Below, piece by piece: positions 19,558 to 29,895 of a stretch of DNA of 56,709 bases (positions are counted from its first letter, which is position 1; each line of letters starts with the position of its first letter). Source of the stretch: Nocardia niigatensis NBRC 100131. Its GTDB lineage: Bacteria; Actinomycetota; Actinomycetes; Mycobacteriales; Mycobacteriaceae. The DNA lies in the NCBI RefSeq assembly GCF_000308655.1, contig NZ_BAGC01000045.1, forward strand, positions 1 to 56,709, written 5' to 3'. Position numbers and translations under genes: made by a program. Below the pieces are notes generated by a model. The model was not told where the DNA came from, did no database searches, and was given only the letters and a program-made list of their open reading frames with translations.

Positions 19558-21521
19558 GATTGGCCGTCCCCCGGGGTGGCCGATACCGAGCCGCCGGAAG
19601 TGTCACGGCCGGAAGCGGTTCCGCCGGAAGCGGCGGAATCGTCGTCGGCGGCATGGTCTTCCCCGACCTCCGCACCGGCGGTGCCGTCTCCGGAGGGGAA
19701 TTCCGGGGCGATGGCCTCGAATCCCGGTTCGCCGTGCCCGTTTTCCGCGATCGGCTCCGCGGATCCGAGTTCGGCCGGGGTGCCCTCCGCGGCCGTGGGG
19801 CCCGGTTCCAGTGCGGGGGGCGCGGATTCGAGCACGGACGCGACGGAGGCGATGGCCGCCGGCGCGGCGTCCGAGCCGGCGATGTCGAGGGCCAGCTGTT
19901 CGGGCGAGACCGCGCCGCGAATCTTGGGCGGCTCCAACGACAGTGGGCTGGGTCCCAGTTTGCGGCCGCGGACCAGCGGCAGGGTGAGCCGGAAGCTGGC
20001 GCCCACGCCGATCTCGCCCCACGCCTCGAGCTTGCCCTCGTGCAGGTTGGCGTCCTCGACGCTGATGGACAGGCCGAGGCCGGTGCCGCCGGAGCGGCGC
20101 ATGCGGGAGGGGTCCGAGCGCCAGAAGCGGTTGAACACCAGCTTCTCCTCGCCGGGCCGCAGGCCCACGCCTTGATCGCGCACCACGATGGCGACGGCGT
20201 TGGCGTCCACGTCGCCGCGCATGCGCATGAGGACCGGCTTACCCTCGCTGTGGTCGATGGCATTGGCGAGCAGATTGCGCAGCACGCGTTCGACGCGGCG
20301 CGGATCCACCTCGGCCACCAGGGGTTCCTCGGGCATGTCCACCACGAGTTCGACGCCGGATTCCTTGGCCAGGTGCCGCACCGTGGAGACCGCGGCCCGC
20401 GCGCACATGCGCACGTCGAGCGATTCCACCTGCAGCTCGGCCACACCCGCGTCGTGGCGGCTGATCTCGAGCAGGTCGTTGAGCAGTCCCTCGAAGCGGT
20501 CGAGTTCGTTGACGAGCAGTTCGGCCGAACGCGCCAGCGCCGGGTCCAGATCGTCGCTGGATCCGTGGATGAGGTCGGCCGCCATGCGCACCGTGGTCAA
20601 CGGTGTGCGCAGTTCGTGGCTGACGTCGGAGGTGAAGCGGCGCTGCAGATTTCCGAACTCCTCGAGCTGAGTGATCTGGTTGGACAGACTCTCGGCCATC
20701 TCGTTGAACGACATGGCGAGCCTCGCCATGTCGTCCTCACCGCGCACCAGCATGCGCTCCTTGAGCCGTCCGTCGGCGAAACGACTCGCGATCCGCGCCG
20801 CGGATCTGATGGGCAGCACCACCTGTCGCGTCACCAGCGCCGTGATGGCGGCCAGCAGTACCAGCAGCACGATGCCGCCGATGTGCATGGTGCCGCGCAT
20901 GAGCGAGAGACTGCGCTGCTCGTTGGTGAGCGGGAAGATCAGATAGATCTCCAGCGAGTCGATATCGGCCGAGGGGCTGCCGATGATCAGCGCCGAGCCC
21001 TTGTACCCATCCGGACTGGAAACCGTGGCGAACTGATAGGAGACCTGCCGCTGCTTGACGAATTGGCGTAGCTCGGCGGGGATCTCCTGGATGGCGCCCG
21101 AGGTGACCTCCTGGCCGCTGTCGCCCGTCATTGCGAGCGCGGCCTCGTAACTGCCTGCGGCGCCGCCGGTCTGGGTCCCGCCGGCGCTGCTGAACAGCGC
21201 GCGACGGGCGTCGTCCAGACGACTCTGCTGAGTCCCCGAATCGTGCACACCGGTCAGTTGATTCTGAACGGTGTTGCGGGCGCGACCCATTTCCTCCACG
21301 GCCGCGTTGATCTTCGCGTCCAGCAACCGGTCGGTAATCTGACTCGTGAGCACGACGCCCAGAATCGTGATGACGATCAGCGACAGGGTGAGTGTGGACA
21401 CGACGACGCGCAACTGCAGCGAACGCCGCCATACGTGGCCCAGTTGCTCGCCCAGATTGCGGAACCAGGCCACCGCTACCGCCAGCCACCGCTGAACGCG
21501 GTTTCTGGAGCCAGCGATCAC
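19554..21521 (-). CDS. mtrB: Sensor histidine kinase MtrB
   Basis: MtrB is the membrane sensor that phosphorylates MtrA and controls cell-wall hydrolases and division genes. The 655-residue protein has a first TM segment (about 38-60), an extracytoplasmic domain (61-210), a second TM (212-232), a HAMP domain, the HisKA site SDVSHELRTPLTT with His302, and an ATPase domain with NAIDHSEG (N box), DQGVGL and GTGLGLSIS. The C-terminal 120 residues are Pro/Ala/Glu-rich and not conserved. The GTG start overlaps the mtrA stop by 4 bases. Confidence 0.97.
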   Translation of the reverse strand: MIAGSRNRVQRWLAVAVAWFRNLGEQLGHVWRRSLQLRVVVSTLTLSLIVITILGVVLTSQITDRLLDAKINAAVEEMGRARNTVQNQLTGVHDSGTQQSRLDDARRALFSSAGGTQTGGAAGSYEAALAMTGDSGQEVTSGAIQEIPAELRQFVKQRQVSYQFATVSSPDGYKGSALIIGSPSADIDSLEIYLIFPLTNEQRSLSLMRGTMHIGGIVLLVLLAAITALVTRQVVLPIRSAARIASRFADGRLKERMLVRGEDDMARLAMSFNEMAESLSNQITQLEEFGNLQRRFTSDVSHELRTPLTTVRMAADLIHGSSDDLDPALARSAELLVNELDRFEGLLNDLLEISRHDAGVAELQVESLDVRMCARAAVSTVRHLAKESGVELVVDMPEEPLVAEVDPRRVERVLRNLLANAIDHSEGKPVLMRMRGDVDANAVAIVVRDQGVGLRPGEEKLVFNRFWRSDPSRMRRSGGTGLGLSISVEDANLHEGKLEAWGEIGVGASFRLTLPLVRGRKLGPSPLSLEPPKIRGAVSPEQLALDIAGSDAAPAAIASVASVLESAPPALEPGPTAAEGTPAELGSAEPIAENGHGEPGFEAIAPEFPSGDGTAGAEVGEDHAADDDSAASGGTASGRDTSGGSVSATPGDGQS

Positions 21522-22195
21522 GGCGGTCCGGCCTTGTAGCCCACACCTCGGACGGTCAGCACGATCTCGGGGTTCTCCGGATCCTTCTCCACCTTGGCGC
21601 GCAACCGCTGGACGTGCACATTGACCAGGCGGGTGTCGGCGGCGTGCCGATAGCCCCAGACCTGTTCCAGCAGCACCTCACGGGTGAACACCTGGCGCGG
21701 CTTGCGGGCCAGCGCCACCAGCAGATCGAACTCCAGTGGAGTCAGCGAGATCTGCGCTCCGCCGCGAGTCACCTTGTGCGCGGGCACATCGATGACGATG
21801 TCGGCGATGGACAGCAGCTCCTGCGGCTCCTCCTCGGTGCGGCGCAGGCGGGCGCGCACCCGGGCCACGAGCTCTTTCGGCTTGAACGGCTTGACGATGT
21901 AGTCGTCCGCACCGCTTTCCAAACCCAGGACGACGTCGACCGTATCGGTCTTCGCCGTCAGCATCACGATGGGCACTCCCGAATCGGCTCGCAGCACCCG
22001 GCACACGTCGATGCCGTTCATGCCGGGCAGCATGAGATCCAGCAACACGAGATCCGGACGCAGCTCCCGGACCGCGGTCAGCGCCTGCGTGCCGTCTCCG
22101 ACGACGTGGGGGTCGAAACCCTCACCCCGCAAGACGATCGTGAGCATCTCCGCGAGAGCCATATCGTCGTCGACGACCAGAATCTTCGGCTTCAT
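21518..22195 (-). CDS. mtrA: Response regulator MtrA
   Basis: MtrA is an OmpR/PhoB-type response regulator of cell division, peptidoglycan hydrolases and dnaA in mycobacteria. The 225-residue product has the acidic pocket in ILVVDDD, phosphoacceptor Asp53 in LLDLMLPG, and a winged-helix domain with TPLEFDLLVALA and YRHAADTRLVNVHVQRLRAK. I use the ATG at 22193-22195, because the product then begins MKPKILVVDDD; AGAGG lies very close before it. A longer frame to 22267 adds 24 residues without family match. Confidence 0.97.
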   Translation of the reverse strand: MKPKILVVDDDMALAEMLTIVLRGEGFDPHVVGDGTQALTAVRELRPDLVLLDLMLPGMNGIDVCRVLRADSGVPIVMLTAKTDTVDVVLGLESGADDYIVKPFKPKELVARVRARLRRTEEEPQELLSIADIVIDVPAHKVTRGGAQISLTPLEFDLLVALARKPRQVFTREVLLEQVWGYRHAADTRLVNVHVQRLRAKVEKDPENPEIVLTVRGVGYKAGPP

Positions 22196-22273
22196 AACCT
22201 CTAGTTTGTCACCTCTCCGGCTCTGATTCGGCCGCCACGCCAACACTCGTGACCTGTCGGCGCACATCCAACC

Positions 22274-22921
22274 CTATCCAGCAACAATTTCCGCGAGGCG
22301 CGCGGCCAGTGTTGCGGGATCGTCACCGGTCCGATGCACCCACCACGGTCCGTGCCAGTTCATTTCGGCCAGCTCACGGTAGACAGTACCGGTGCGACGC
22401 TGCAGACCCCCGTCTTTCTCGTAGGCGTCCAGAGCGCGTTCGGCATCGGCCTCGCCGCGCAGCCGGGCACGCTCCTCGGCGACGTCGACCGGAACGTCCA
22501 GGAGGATCTGGACGTCCGGGGCCGGCAGCCCGAAGCGCTCGAACTCCAATTCCTCGATCCAGGCCACGATTTCGCCGTGCGCGTCCTGGTCCATGCGGGC
22601 CGCGGAATAGGCGGCGTTGGAGGCGACATAGCGGTCCAGTAGCACGATGTCGTTGTCCGCCAGCAGTTTCGAGAGCTCGTCGCGCGCATCGGCGCGGTCG
22701 AGCGCGAACAGCAGCGCCATGGCGTTCACGGACCGAGCGGTATCTCCATGGCCGCCGCGCAGCGCCTCGGCGGCGAGGTCGGCGTGTACCGAGACGCCGT
22801 AGCGTGGGAAGGCGAGGGTGGCGACGCGCAGCCCGCGGGCGCGCAGGGCGGCGACGACGGCCTCGGTGAGCGTGCGTTTGCCCGCGCCGTCGAGTCCTTC
22901 CACCGGAACCAGTGCACCCAT
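22274..22921 (-). CDS. tmk: Thymidylate kinase
   Basis: Converts dTMP to dTDP for DNA synthesis. The 215-residue product has the P-loop GLDGAGK (9-15) and the LLDRYVASNAAYSAARMDQD block (DRY motif), and its lid region is Arg-rich. The start at 22919-22921 is set by the conserved MGALVPVEGLDGAGK beginning; no good ribosome binding site is visible. It lies 78 bases upstream of mtrA on the same strand, as Rv3247c does. The actinobacterial form begins with Gly-Ala-Leu-Val-Pro, as here. Confidence 0.94.
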   Translation of the reverse strand: MGALVPVEGLDGAGKRTLTEAVVAALRARGLRVATLAFPRYGVSVHADLAAEALRGGHGDTARSVNAMALLFALDRADARDELSKLLADNDIVLLDRYVASNAAYSAARMDQDAHGEIVAWIEELEFERFGLPAPDVQILLDVPVDVAEERARLRGEADAERALDAYEKDGGLQRRTGTVYRELAEMNWHGPWWVHRTGDDPATLAARLAEIVAG

Positions 22922-23020
22922 GCCGCGAGAGTACCGAATCGACCGCGGTCCGCCCCGGCGGGATCCCGTTTGCTCGAAAGGCCCAGATATTTGTAGCCAT
23001 TCGATTGCTATAGTCCCGCC

Positions 23021-24112
23021 ATGACTGCCGTACATGTGGGGTCAATGCAGTTCAAGAGAGCTTTTACGATCCTCGTGATTGCGGTTGCCGTCATCGCACC
23101 CACGGCCTGCGGCAGCACCTCCAGCGACCAGAATTCCCCGGTCTCCGTGGCCGATCCGCACCGCCCCTTCGATCTGCAGGCCCACCGCGGCGGCCGCGGT
23201 ATGACCATCGAGGAGTCGCTGCCCGGTTTCGCCAAGGCCATCGAACTGGGCGTCACCACCCTGGAGCTCGATATCGTGCTCACCGCGGACAAGACGCCGG
23301 TGATCTGGCACGACCCGGTCGTCCAGGCCGAGAAGTGCACCGATACCGCACCGGCCTTCCCCGGCGATCCCCGGTTCCCCTATGTCGGCAAGCTGGTTCA
23401 CGACCTGCGCTACGACCAGATCCGCACCCTCGACTGCGGCAAGAAGCTTGCGGGATTCCAGGCGGCGCAGGAACTTCCGGGCAACCGGATCGCCACCCTG
23501 CCGGAACTGTTCGACGTGGTGAAGAGCCATCCGGGCGCGTTCGACGCGGTGCGCTACAACATCGAGACGAAGATCGAGGCCGCGCACCCCGACCAGTCCG
23601 CCACCCCCAGGGAGTTCGTCGACGTCATCCTCGGCGCCGTCGAACGGGCCGGGGCTCTCGGCAAGATCGAGATCCAGAGCTTCGACTGGAGCAGCCTGCC
23701 ACTGGTGCAGGCCCAGAACTCCGCCATCCCCACGGTCGCGCTCTACGACGAGACCACCTTCGCGCCGAACAGTCCGTGGCTGGGCCCGATTCGCTACGAG
23801 GAACATGCCGGGAACCCACTCGACGCGATCAAGGCGCTGGGCGCGAACATCGCCTCGCCCGCGTACGTGGATCCGTGGAACGCCGACGCGAAGGTCGGCG
23901 ACAAGTACTTCAAGCTCACCACCACCGCCGAATACGTCCGGGCGGCGCACGGTATGGGCATCAAGGTGATCCCGTGGACCGTCAACGACAAGGCCACCAT
24001 CGGCCTGGTGCTCGACCAGGGCGTGGACGGCATCATCACCGACTATCCGAACCGCGCCCGCGACGTCCTGCAGGAGCGGGGCTACCCGCTGCCGAGGTCC
24101 TTCCGCAAGTAA
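23021..24112 (+). CDS. Glycerophosphodiester phosphodiesterase, lipoprotein
   Basis: Hydrolyses glycerophosphodiesters to glycerol 3-phosphate and an alcohol, outside the membrane. A hydrophobic signal ends in lipobox IAPTAC (Cys30 from this start). The GDPD domain has HRGG with EES, the TLELDIVL acidic pair, the WHDP histidine, and later IEIQSFDW and TVNDK segments. Two starts are possible: ATG 23021, which lies 7 bases after a TATAGT hexamer (23009-23014) and could be leaderless, or ATG 23045, which gives a more usual 22-residue signal and has GGGG close upstream. The gene faces away from tmk. Confidence 0.9.
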   Translation: MTAVHVGSMQFKRAFTILVIAVAVIAPTACGSTSSDQNSPVSVADPHRPFDLQAHRGGRGMTIEESLPGFAKAIELGVTTLELDIVLTADKTPVIWHDPVVQAEKCTDTAPAFPGDPRFPYVGKLVHDLRYDQIRTLDCGKKLAGFQAAQELPGNRIATLPELFDVVKSHPGAFDAVRYNIETKIEAAHPDQSATPREFVDVILGAVERAGALGKIEIQSFDWSSLPLVQAQNSAIPTVALYDETTFAPNSPWLGPIRYEEHAGNPLDAIKALGANIASPAYVDPWNADAKVGDKYFKLTTTAEYVRAAHGMGIKVIPWTVNDKATIGLVLDQGVDGIITDYPNRARDVLQERGYPLPRSFRK

Positions 24113-24191
24113 CCTGCGCAAATCCGAAACACTCGCCATTCAATTCTTGTAGGGTCCCCGTCAACACTCCCCCTGCAAGGAGCGCAACCTG

Positions 24192-24497
24192 ATGAAGTCC
24201 CGTCTCGCACACCACGGTCCGCGAGCCGCCATGGCCGCCGTCGCGATCACCGCCGCCGCTCTTTCCACGGCCGCCACCGCGGCCGCCGCCCCGGTGTCCC
24301 TCGATCCCGCACCCCCGGCGGTCACCGACCCCGCCACCTCGGTCGCCGACTCCGGCTCGGCCTCCTCGCTCTCGTCCAGCCCGGGCTCGAGCAATGTGGG
24401 CGGCACCGGCTCCAGCGCCAGCGAACTGTTCAACGCCGCCCTCTGCACCATCCAGGGCGGTCAGTGGCTCCCCCTGATCGACATCTGCCTCAAGTAG
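24192..24497 (+). CDS. Small exported protein of unknown function
   Basis: The 101-residue product has a signal peptide (positive MKSRLAHHGPR, then an Ala-rich core, cleavage near ATAAAAAP). The mature region has a Ser/Gly-rich linker (residues 52-76) and a C-terminal SASELFNAALCTIQGGQW segment with two cysteines, at the ALC and DICL positions. AAGGAG precedes the ATG. I recognise no family; it looks like other small two-cysteine exported proteins of Nocardia. It ends at a strong terminator. Confidence 0.75.
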   Translation: MKSRLAHHGPRAAMAAVAITAAALSTAATAAAAPVSLDPAPPAVTDPATSVADSGSASSLSSSPGSSNVGGTGSSASELFNAALCTIQGGQWLPLIDICLK

Positions 24498-24511
24498 CAG
24501 GCGCACGCCCC

Positions 24512-24550
24512 CTGTGCCGCCGCCCCAATGGGTCGGCGGCACAGTCGTTT
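24512..24550 (+). terminator. Rho-independent terminator after the small exported protein
   Basis: Perfect 11-base arms (24512-24522 and 24534-24544) followed by TCGTTT. It lies 14 bases after the stop codon at 24497. Confidence 0.75.
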
Positions 24551-24580
24551 CCGGCCCCCGAACGCCGCCCGACAACGAGA

Positions 24581-24612
24581 TTCGGCCGGTCACCCGAGGG
24601 TGACCGGCCGAA
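24581..24612 (-). terminator. Hairpin terminator after sahH
   Basis: Perfect 14-base arms (24581-24594 and 24599-24612) around CGAG, 27 bases past the sahH stop. On the minus strand it is followed by a modest T-rich stretch. Confidence 0.75.
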
Positions 24613-24639
24613 TCTTCAGGCACTACAGGCGGTTTCCGC

Positions 24640-26115
<1,476 letters not shown>

Positions 26116-26148
26116 CTGCCTCTCCTGGTCGGCTGCTTCACCCAAACC

Positions 26149-27312
26149 CTACGCGGCGGCCGGGTAGTCGTACTCGGCGAGGATGCGCTCGCGCTTGCGG
26201 GGTTGGATATTGGCCCGGCTCAGATCGCCCCCGTAGTGAGCGAGCAGGCGCGGATCCATCACGGCGCGCCACAGCGGCGGGAACAGGGCCAGCAGAATCA
26301 TGGTGGCGTAGCCCGCGGGAAGCTGCGGAGCCTCCTCGGAGGTGCGCAGCGTCTGGTACCGGCGTCCCGGATTGGCGTGGTGGTCGCTGTGCCGCTGCAG
26401 GTGGAACAGGAAGATATTGGTGACCAGCCGGTCACTGTTCCAGCTGTCGCGCGGCGAGCAGCGGGCCCAGTTGCCGTTGGGCCGCTTGCGCCGCAGCAGG
26501 CCGTAATGCTCTACGTAGTTGACGGTTTCGAGCAGTGCCGCGCCGATCACGGCCTGCAGCAACAGGTACGGCAGGATGCGCCAGCCGTAGACGGCCATGA
26601 GCGCGCCGAACAGCACGACGGTCATAGCCCACGCCTGCAGGATGTGATTGCCGACACTGAACCAGCGGCGGCCTTTTCGCCGCAGGCGCTCGCCTTCCAG
26701 CTGGATTGCCGAGCGGAAACCGCCGATCACACTGCGCGGCAGGAACTCCCACAGCGTCTCGCCCATGCGCGCGCTGGCCGGATCATCCGGCGTCGCGACC
26801 CGCGCGTGGTGCCCCTTGTTGTGCTCGACGAAGAAGTGCCCGTAAGCCGACTGGGCCAGCGCCATTTTCGACAGCCAGCGTTCCAGGCGCTCGACCCGGT
26901 GGCCGAGTTCGTGGGCGGCGTTGATGCCGATGCCGCTGACGAAACCGAGGGTGGTGGCCAGCCCGAGTTTGTCGATCACCGACAGCGCGTCACCGGCCCA
27001 CATGTAGGCGGCGATGATCAGACCGACCACCTGGATCGGCAGGAACATATAGGTGCACCACCGGTAGTACCGGTCGTTCGAGAGTAATTCGTAGTCCTCG
27101 TCGCGCGGATTGGTGCCGTCTTCCCCGACAACCCAGTCCAGCACCGGAATCACGATCAGAATGATGATCGGCCCGATCCACCAGAACACCTCGAGCTTGG
27201 TATGCAGCACCAGCTGTGAGGGCAATAACGCGCACCCCGGCGCGATCAAACCGAGCACCCACAGGTGCCGTTTCGGATCCGGCGAACCCAACCGTTTGCC
27301 GACCATTTGCAC
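26149..27312 (-). CDS. alkB: Alkane 1-monooxygenase AlkB
   Basis: A membrane di-iron enzyme that hydroxylates the end carbon of n-alkanes, using electrons from rubredoxin. The 387-residue protein has several TM segments and all signatures of true AlkB: HELGH (134-138), EHNKGHH (163-169), NYVEHYGL (265-272) and LQRHSDHH (305-312). There is no fused rubredoxin domain. The rubA, rubB and TetR genes that separate alkB from sahH in M. tuberculosis are absent; only 33 bases lie between the two genes here. The start is GTG 27312 or ATG 27306; GGGG precedes the first. Confidence 0.93.
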   Translation of the reverse strand: MQMVGKRLGSPDPKRHLWVLGLIAPGCALLPSQLVLHTKLEVFWWIGPIIILIVIPVLDWVVGEDGTNPRDEDYELLSNDRYYRWCTYMFLPIQVVGLIIAAYMWAGDALSVIDKLGLATTLGFVSGIGINAAHELGHRVERLERWLSKMALAQSAYGHFFVEHNKGHHARVATPDDPASARMGETLWEFLPRSVIGGFRSAIQLEGERLRRKGRRWFSVGNHILQAWAMTVVLFGALMAVYGWRILPYLLLQAVIGAALLETVNYVEHYGLLRRKRPNGNWARCSPRDSWNSDRLVTNIFLFHLQRHSDHHANPGRRYQTLRTSEEAPQLPAGYATMILLALFPPLWRAVMDPRLLAHYGGDLSRANIQPRKRERILAEYDYPAAA

Positions 27313-27498
27313 GTTTGCCCCGCTAATCCATACCTCGAAGAACTTCGCAGCTACATATCTTGGAACCTAGTCCCTGTTACAGCACCTGGTCGGACCGAAA
27401 GGTGGGCACCGTTACATCATGAGCAGTCGGTTCTACCGCAACCGACCGTGTGGTTCCCGTCACCGGCCCGCGCGCGCAAATCGGTGGCGACGCCGGGC

Positions 27499-28212
27499 TC
27501 AGCGCAACCACACGTATCGGACCTGCGGGCGCCCGGTCCGACCGTAGTCGGTGCGCCGCTCCACCACGCCGTCTTCGGCCATCCGCTCCAGGTACCGCCA
27601 CGCCGTCACCCGCGACACCCCCACCGCACGGCCGGCCTCACCCGCGGACAGACCGTCCGGCGCGGCCCGCACCGCGCGCGACACCTCGTCCATCGTCTGC
27701 GGCGCAATGCCTTTCGGTGACGTGGGCCGCTGGTCCGGAGTACGCAGCACCCCGAAGGCGCGATCGATGTCCTGCTGCGAGACCGCCGACTCCCCGGCCG
27801 GCAGCGCCGCCCGGTACTCCAGGTAGCGGTCCAACTTCTCGCGGAAGGCCGCAAAGGTGAAGGGCTTCAACAGATACAGCACCACGCCGTGCGAGACGGC
27901 CGAGCGCACCATGGCCAGATCGCGCGCCGAGGTGACGGCGATGACGTCCGGCCGCGGCCGCAGCCCCGCCAGCGCCGCCGCGACGGCCAGCCCGCTCATA
28001 TCCGGCAAGCCGATATCCATCAACACCAAATCGACGGGGACGCCGGCAGATTGTGACCTTTTCGCGATCGAGATGGCGTCGCGACCGGTGTGCGCCACCG
28101 CGATCACCGTGAAGCCGGGCACCCGTTCGACGTAAGAGCGGTGTGCCGCAGCGATTTTCGGCTCGTCCTCGACGATCAGCACGCGGATCGCCGATGGGGG
28201 GGTGGCGTTCAT
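27499..28212 (-). CDS. CitB/DcuR-family response regulator
   Basis: The 237-residue product has a receiver domain (VLIVEDEP, phosphoacceptor Asp66 in LVLMDIGLP, Lys in YLLKPF) and a C-terminal HTH with LSAGEAGRAVGVSRVTAWRY, as in CitB/DctR/DcuR regulators of citrate or C4-dicarboxylate use. The start overlaps the end of the kinase gene by 4 bases (ATG 28212, kinase stop at 28209). It probably activates dctA, which diverges from the kinase gene. I do not see which metabolite is sensed. Confidence 0.92.
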   Translation of the reverse strand: MNATPPSAIRVLIVEDEPKIAAAHRSYVERVPGFTVIAVAHTGRDAISIAKRSQSAGVPVDLVLMDIGLPDMSGLAVAAALAGLRPRPDVIAVTSARDLAMVRSAVSHGVVLYLLKPFTFAAFREKLDRYLEYRAALPAGESAVSQQDIDRAFGVLRTPDQRPTSPKGIAPQTMDEVSRAVRAAPDGLSAGEAGRAVGVSRVTAWRYLERMAEDGVVERRTDYGRTGRPQVRYVWLR

Positions 28213-29765
28213 CGCGAAAACCTCACGATCACCGCTGATTCCGGTTCCCGCCGCGCCCGCAACTCGCCGGCATGCCTGGCGACCAACCGGCGTACCAGGG
28301 CCAGCCCCAGCCCGTGATGGTCGGTCTTGGTGGAATACCCGCGTTCGGTGGCGCGCGTGAACAGCTCCTCCGACATGCCGGGGCCGCTGTCGGCCACCCG
28401 GACGTACAGCTCCGGCCCATCGCGGCGCACTGTCACCTCCACCCACGCGTCCTCGTCGTGCCCGACCTCGTCGAGGGCGTTGTCTATGAGATTGCCCAGC
28501 AGCGTGACCATCTCGTGCGGGGTCAGCGGGTCGGTGGTGTCGAGCTGCGTGTCACCGGTGACGGTCAGCTCCACCCCGTTCTCCGCCGCCTGCTCCACCT
28601 TGCCCAGCAGCAGCGCCACCACCGCGGGTTCGGCCACCGCGCCGGCGAGCCGGTCGATGAGGGCCTGCGACAGTTCGAGTTCCGCGGTCGCGAAGTTCAC
28701 CGCCTCGCGCGGGCGGCCCAGCTCCACCATGGTGACCACGGTGTGCAGCCGGTTGGCGGCCTCGTGCGCCTGAGCGCGCAGCGATTCGGCGAAGCCGCGC
28801 ACCGAGTCCAATTCGCCCAGCACGTCCCGCAATTCGGTGTGGTCACGCAGCGTCATCACGGTGCCGATGCGGCGTCCGGCGTGCTCCACCACGTCCTGGT
28901 TGACCACCAGCACCCGATCGGCGGTCACGTGCATCTCGTCGCGCACCACGCCGGTCCCCGTGCGCTGCAACGACACCGGCAGTTCGGCGCGCGTGATCGG
29001 CCCGTCGGGCAGATCGAGCAGCAGCCGTGCCTGATCGTTGACCACCTCGGCGCGCTCGCCGGACCGGTCGAACACCAGCAGCCCCTCGTGGATCGAGTGC
29101 AGCACCGCGTCGTGATGCTCGTACAGGGCGCGCAGTTCGGCCGGGCCGAGCCCGTGCGTCTGCCGTAACAGCCTGCGCCGCAACAACAACGAACTCATCA
29201 TGGCCAGCGCCAGACCGCCGGCCGCCGCGGCCACGATGAGCGGCAGCTGGGCGCGGACCTGCTCGCCGATATGGGTGCGGGTGACGCCCGCGGACACCAG
29301 CGCCACGATGCGGCCGTCGGTATCGCGCACCGGGGTGACCGCGCGGATCGACGGGCCCAGGGTGCCCGTGAAGGTCTCGGTGAAGGTCTCCCCCGCCAGC
29401 GCGCGATCGATGGTGCCGCTGAACGGCTTTCCGATCCGGTCGGTCTCGGTGTGGGTGTAGCGCGTCCGGTCGGGGGCCATCACCACGATGAAGTCCATGC
29501 CGGTCGCCTTGCGGATCGCCTCGGTCACCGGCTGCAGCGCGGCGGTCGGATCCGGGCTCCGCACCCCGGCCGACGTGGAGGGCGATTGCGCCACCGCGAC
29601 CGCGGTATCGATGACCTCCGCCCGGGTGGCGTCGTCCTGCACCCGGCGGGTCTGCAGGAAGGCCAGCACCGACGCGGCGGCGATCACCACCGCGAGCACC
29701 AGCACCTGCACCACGAACACCTGCCCGGCCAGCGTACGGCGGGCCCGGGTTCTTCGACCTCTCAC
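28209..29765 (-). CDS. CitA/DcuS-family sensor histidine kinase
   Basis: The 518-residue protein has an N-terminal TM helix, a periplasmic PAS-like (sCache) domain with RYTHTETDRIGKPFSG, the citrate/C4-dicarboxylate binding pattern of CitA/DcuS, a second TM (about 177-200), a cytoplasmic PAS domain, and the SpoOB-type histidine site RAQAHEAANRLHTV followed by an ATPase domain with GNLIDNALDE, DSGPGM and HHGLGLALV. I start at GTG 29765, with GGAGG just upstream; an in-frame start at 29906 lies in the divergent promoter. The exact ligand is inferred from the family and from dctA next door. Confidence 0.93.
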   Translation of the reverse strand: MRGRRTRARRTLAGQVFVVQVLVLAVVIAAASVLAFLQTRRVQDDATRAEVIDTAVAVAQSPSTSAGVRSPDPTAALQPVTEAIRKATGMDFIVVMAPDRTRYTHTETDRIGKPFSGTIDRALAGETFTETFTGTLGPSIRAVTPVRDTDGRIVALVSAGVTRTHIGEQVRAQLPLIVAAAAGGLALAMMSSLLLRRRLLRQTHGLGPAELRALYEHHDAVLHSIHEGLLVFDRSGERAEVVNDQARLLLDLPDGPITRAELPVSLQRTGTGVVRDEMHVTADRVLVVNQDVVEHAGRRIGTVMTLRDHTELRDVLGELDSVRGFAESLRAQAHEAANRLHTVVTMVELGRPREAVNFATAELELSQALIDRLAGAVAEPAVVALLLGKVEQAAENGVELTVTGDTQLDTTDPLTPHEMVTLLGNLIDNALDEVGHDEDAWVEVTVRRDGPELYVRVADSGPGMSEELFTRATERGYSTKTDHHGLGLALVRRLVARHAGELRARREPESAVIVRFSR

Positions 29766-29803
29766 GATTCCTCCGGGTACTCCATGAACATAATTTACGA
29801 AAC

Positions 29804-29819
29804 AGTGACCCGCGTCACT
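29804..29819. promoter_or_regulatory. CRP/GlxR-type palindrome between dctA and the sensor kinase
   Basis: AGTGACCCGCGTCACT has perfect 6-base arms and matches GTGA-N6-TCAC, the core of the CRP family site (8 of the 10 usual positions). It lies 39 bases from the kinase start and 77 bases from the dctA start. CRP control of dctA is known in enteric bacteria; here the link is inferred. Confidence 0.55.
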
Positions 29820-29895
29820 CTCCGGATCATGATTCTCTCCGACCCCCCGCGTGGAGCACACGTCATGCGGGACATGATCCGGAGGCACCAGCGAG

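Noticed and set aside
17635..20175. An 846-codon plus-strand frame opposite comF, lpqB and mtrB
   Set aside because: It crosses three clearly recognised minus-strand genes and shows no domain of its own.
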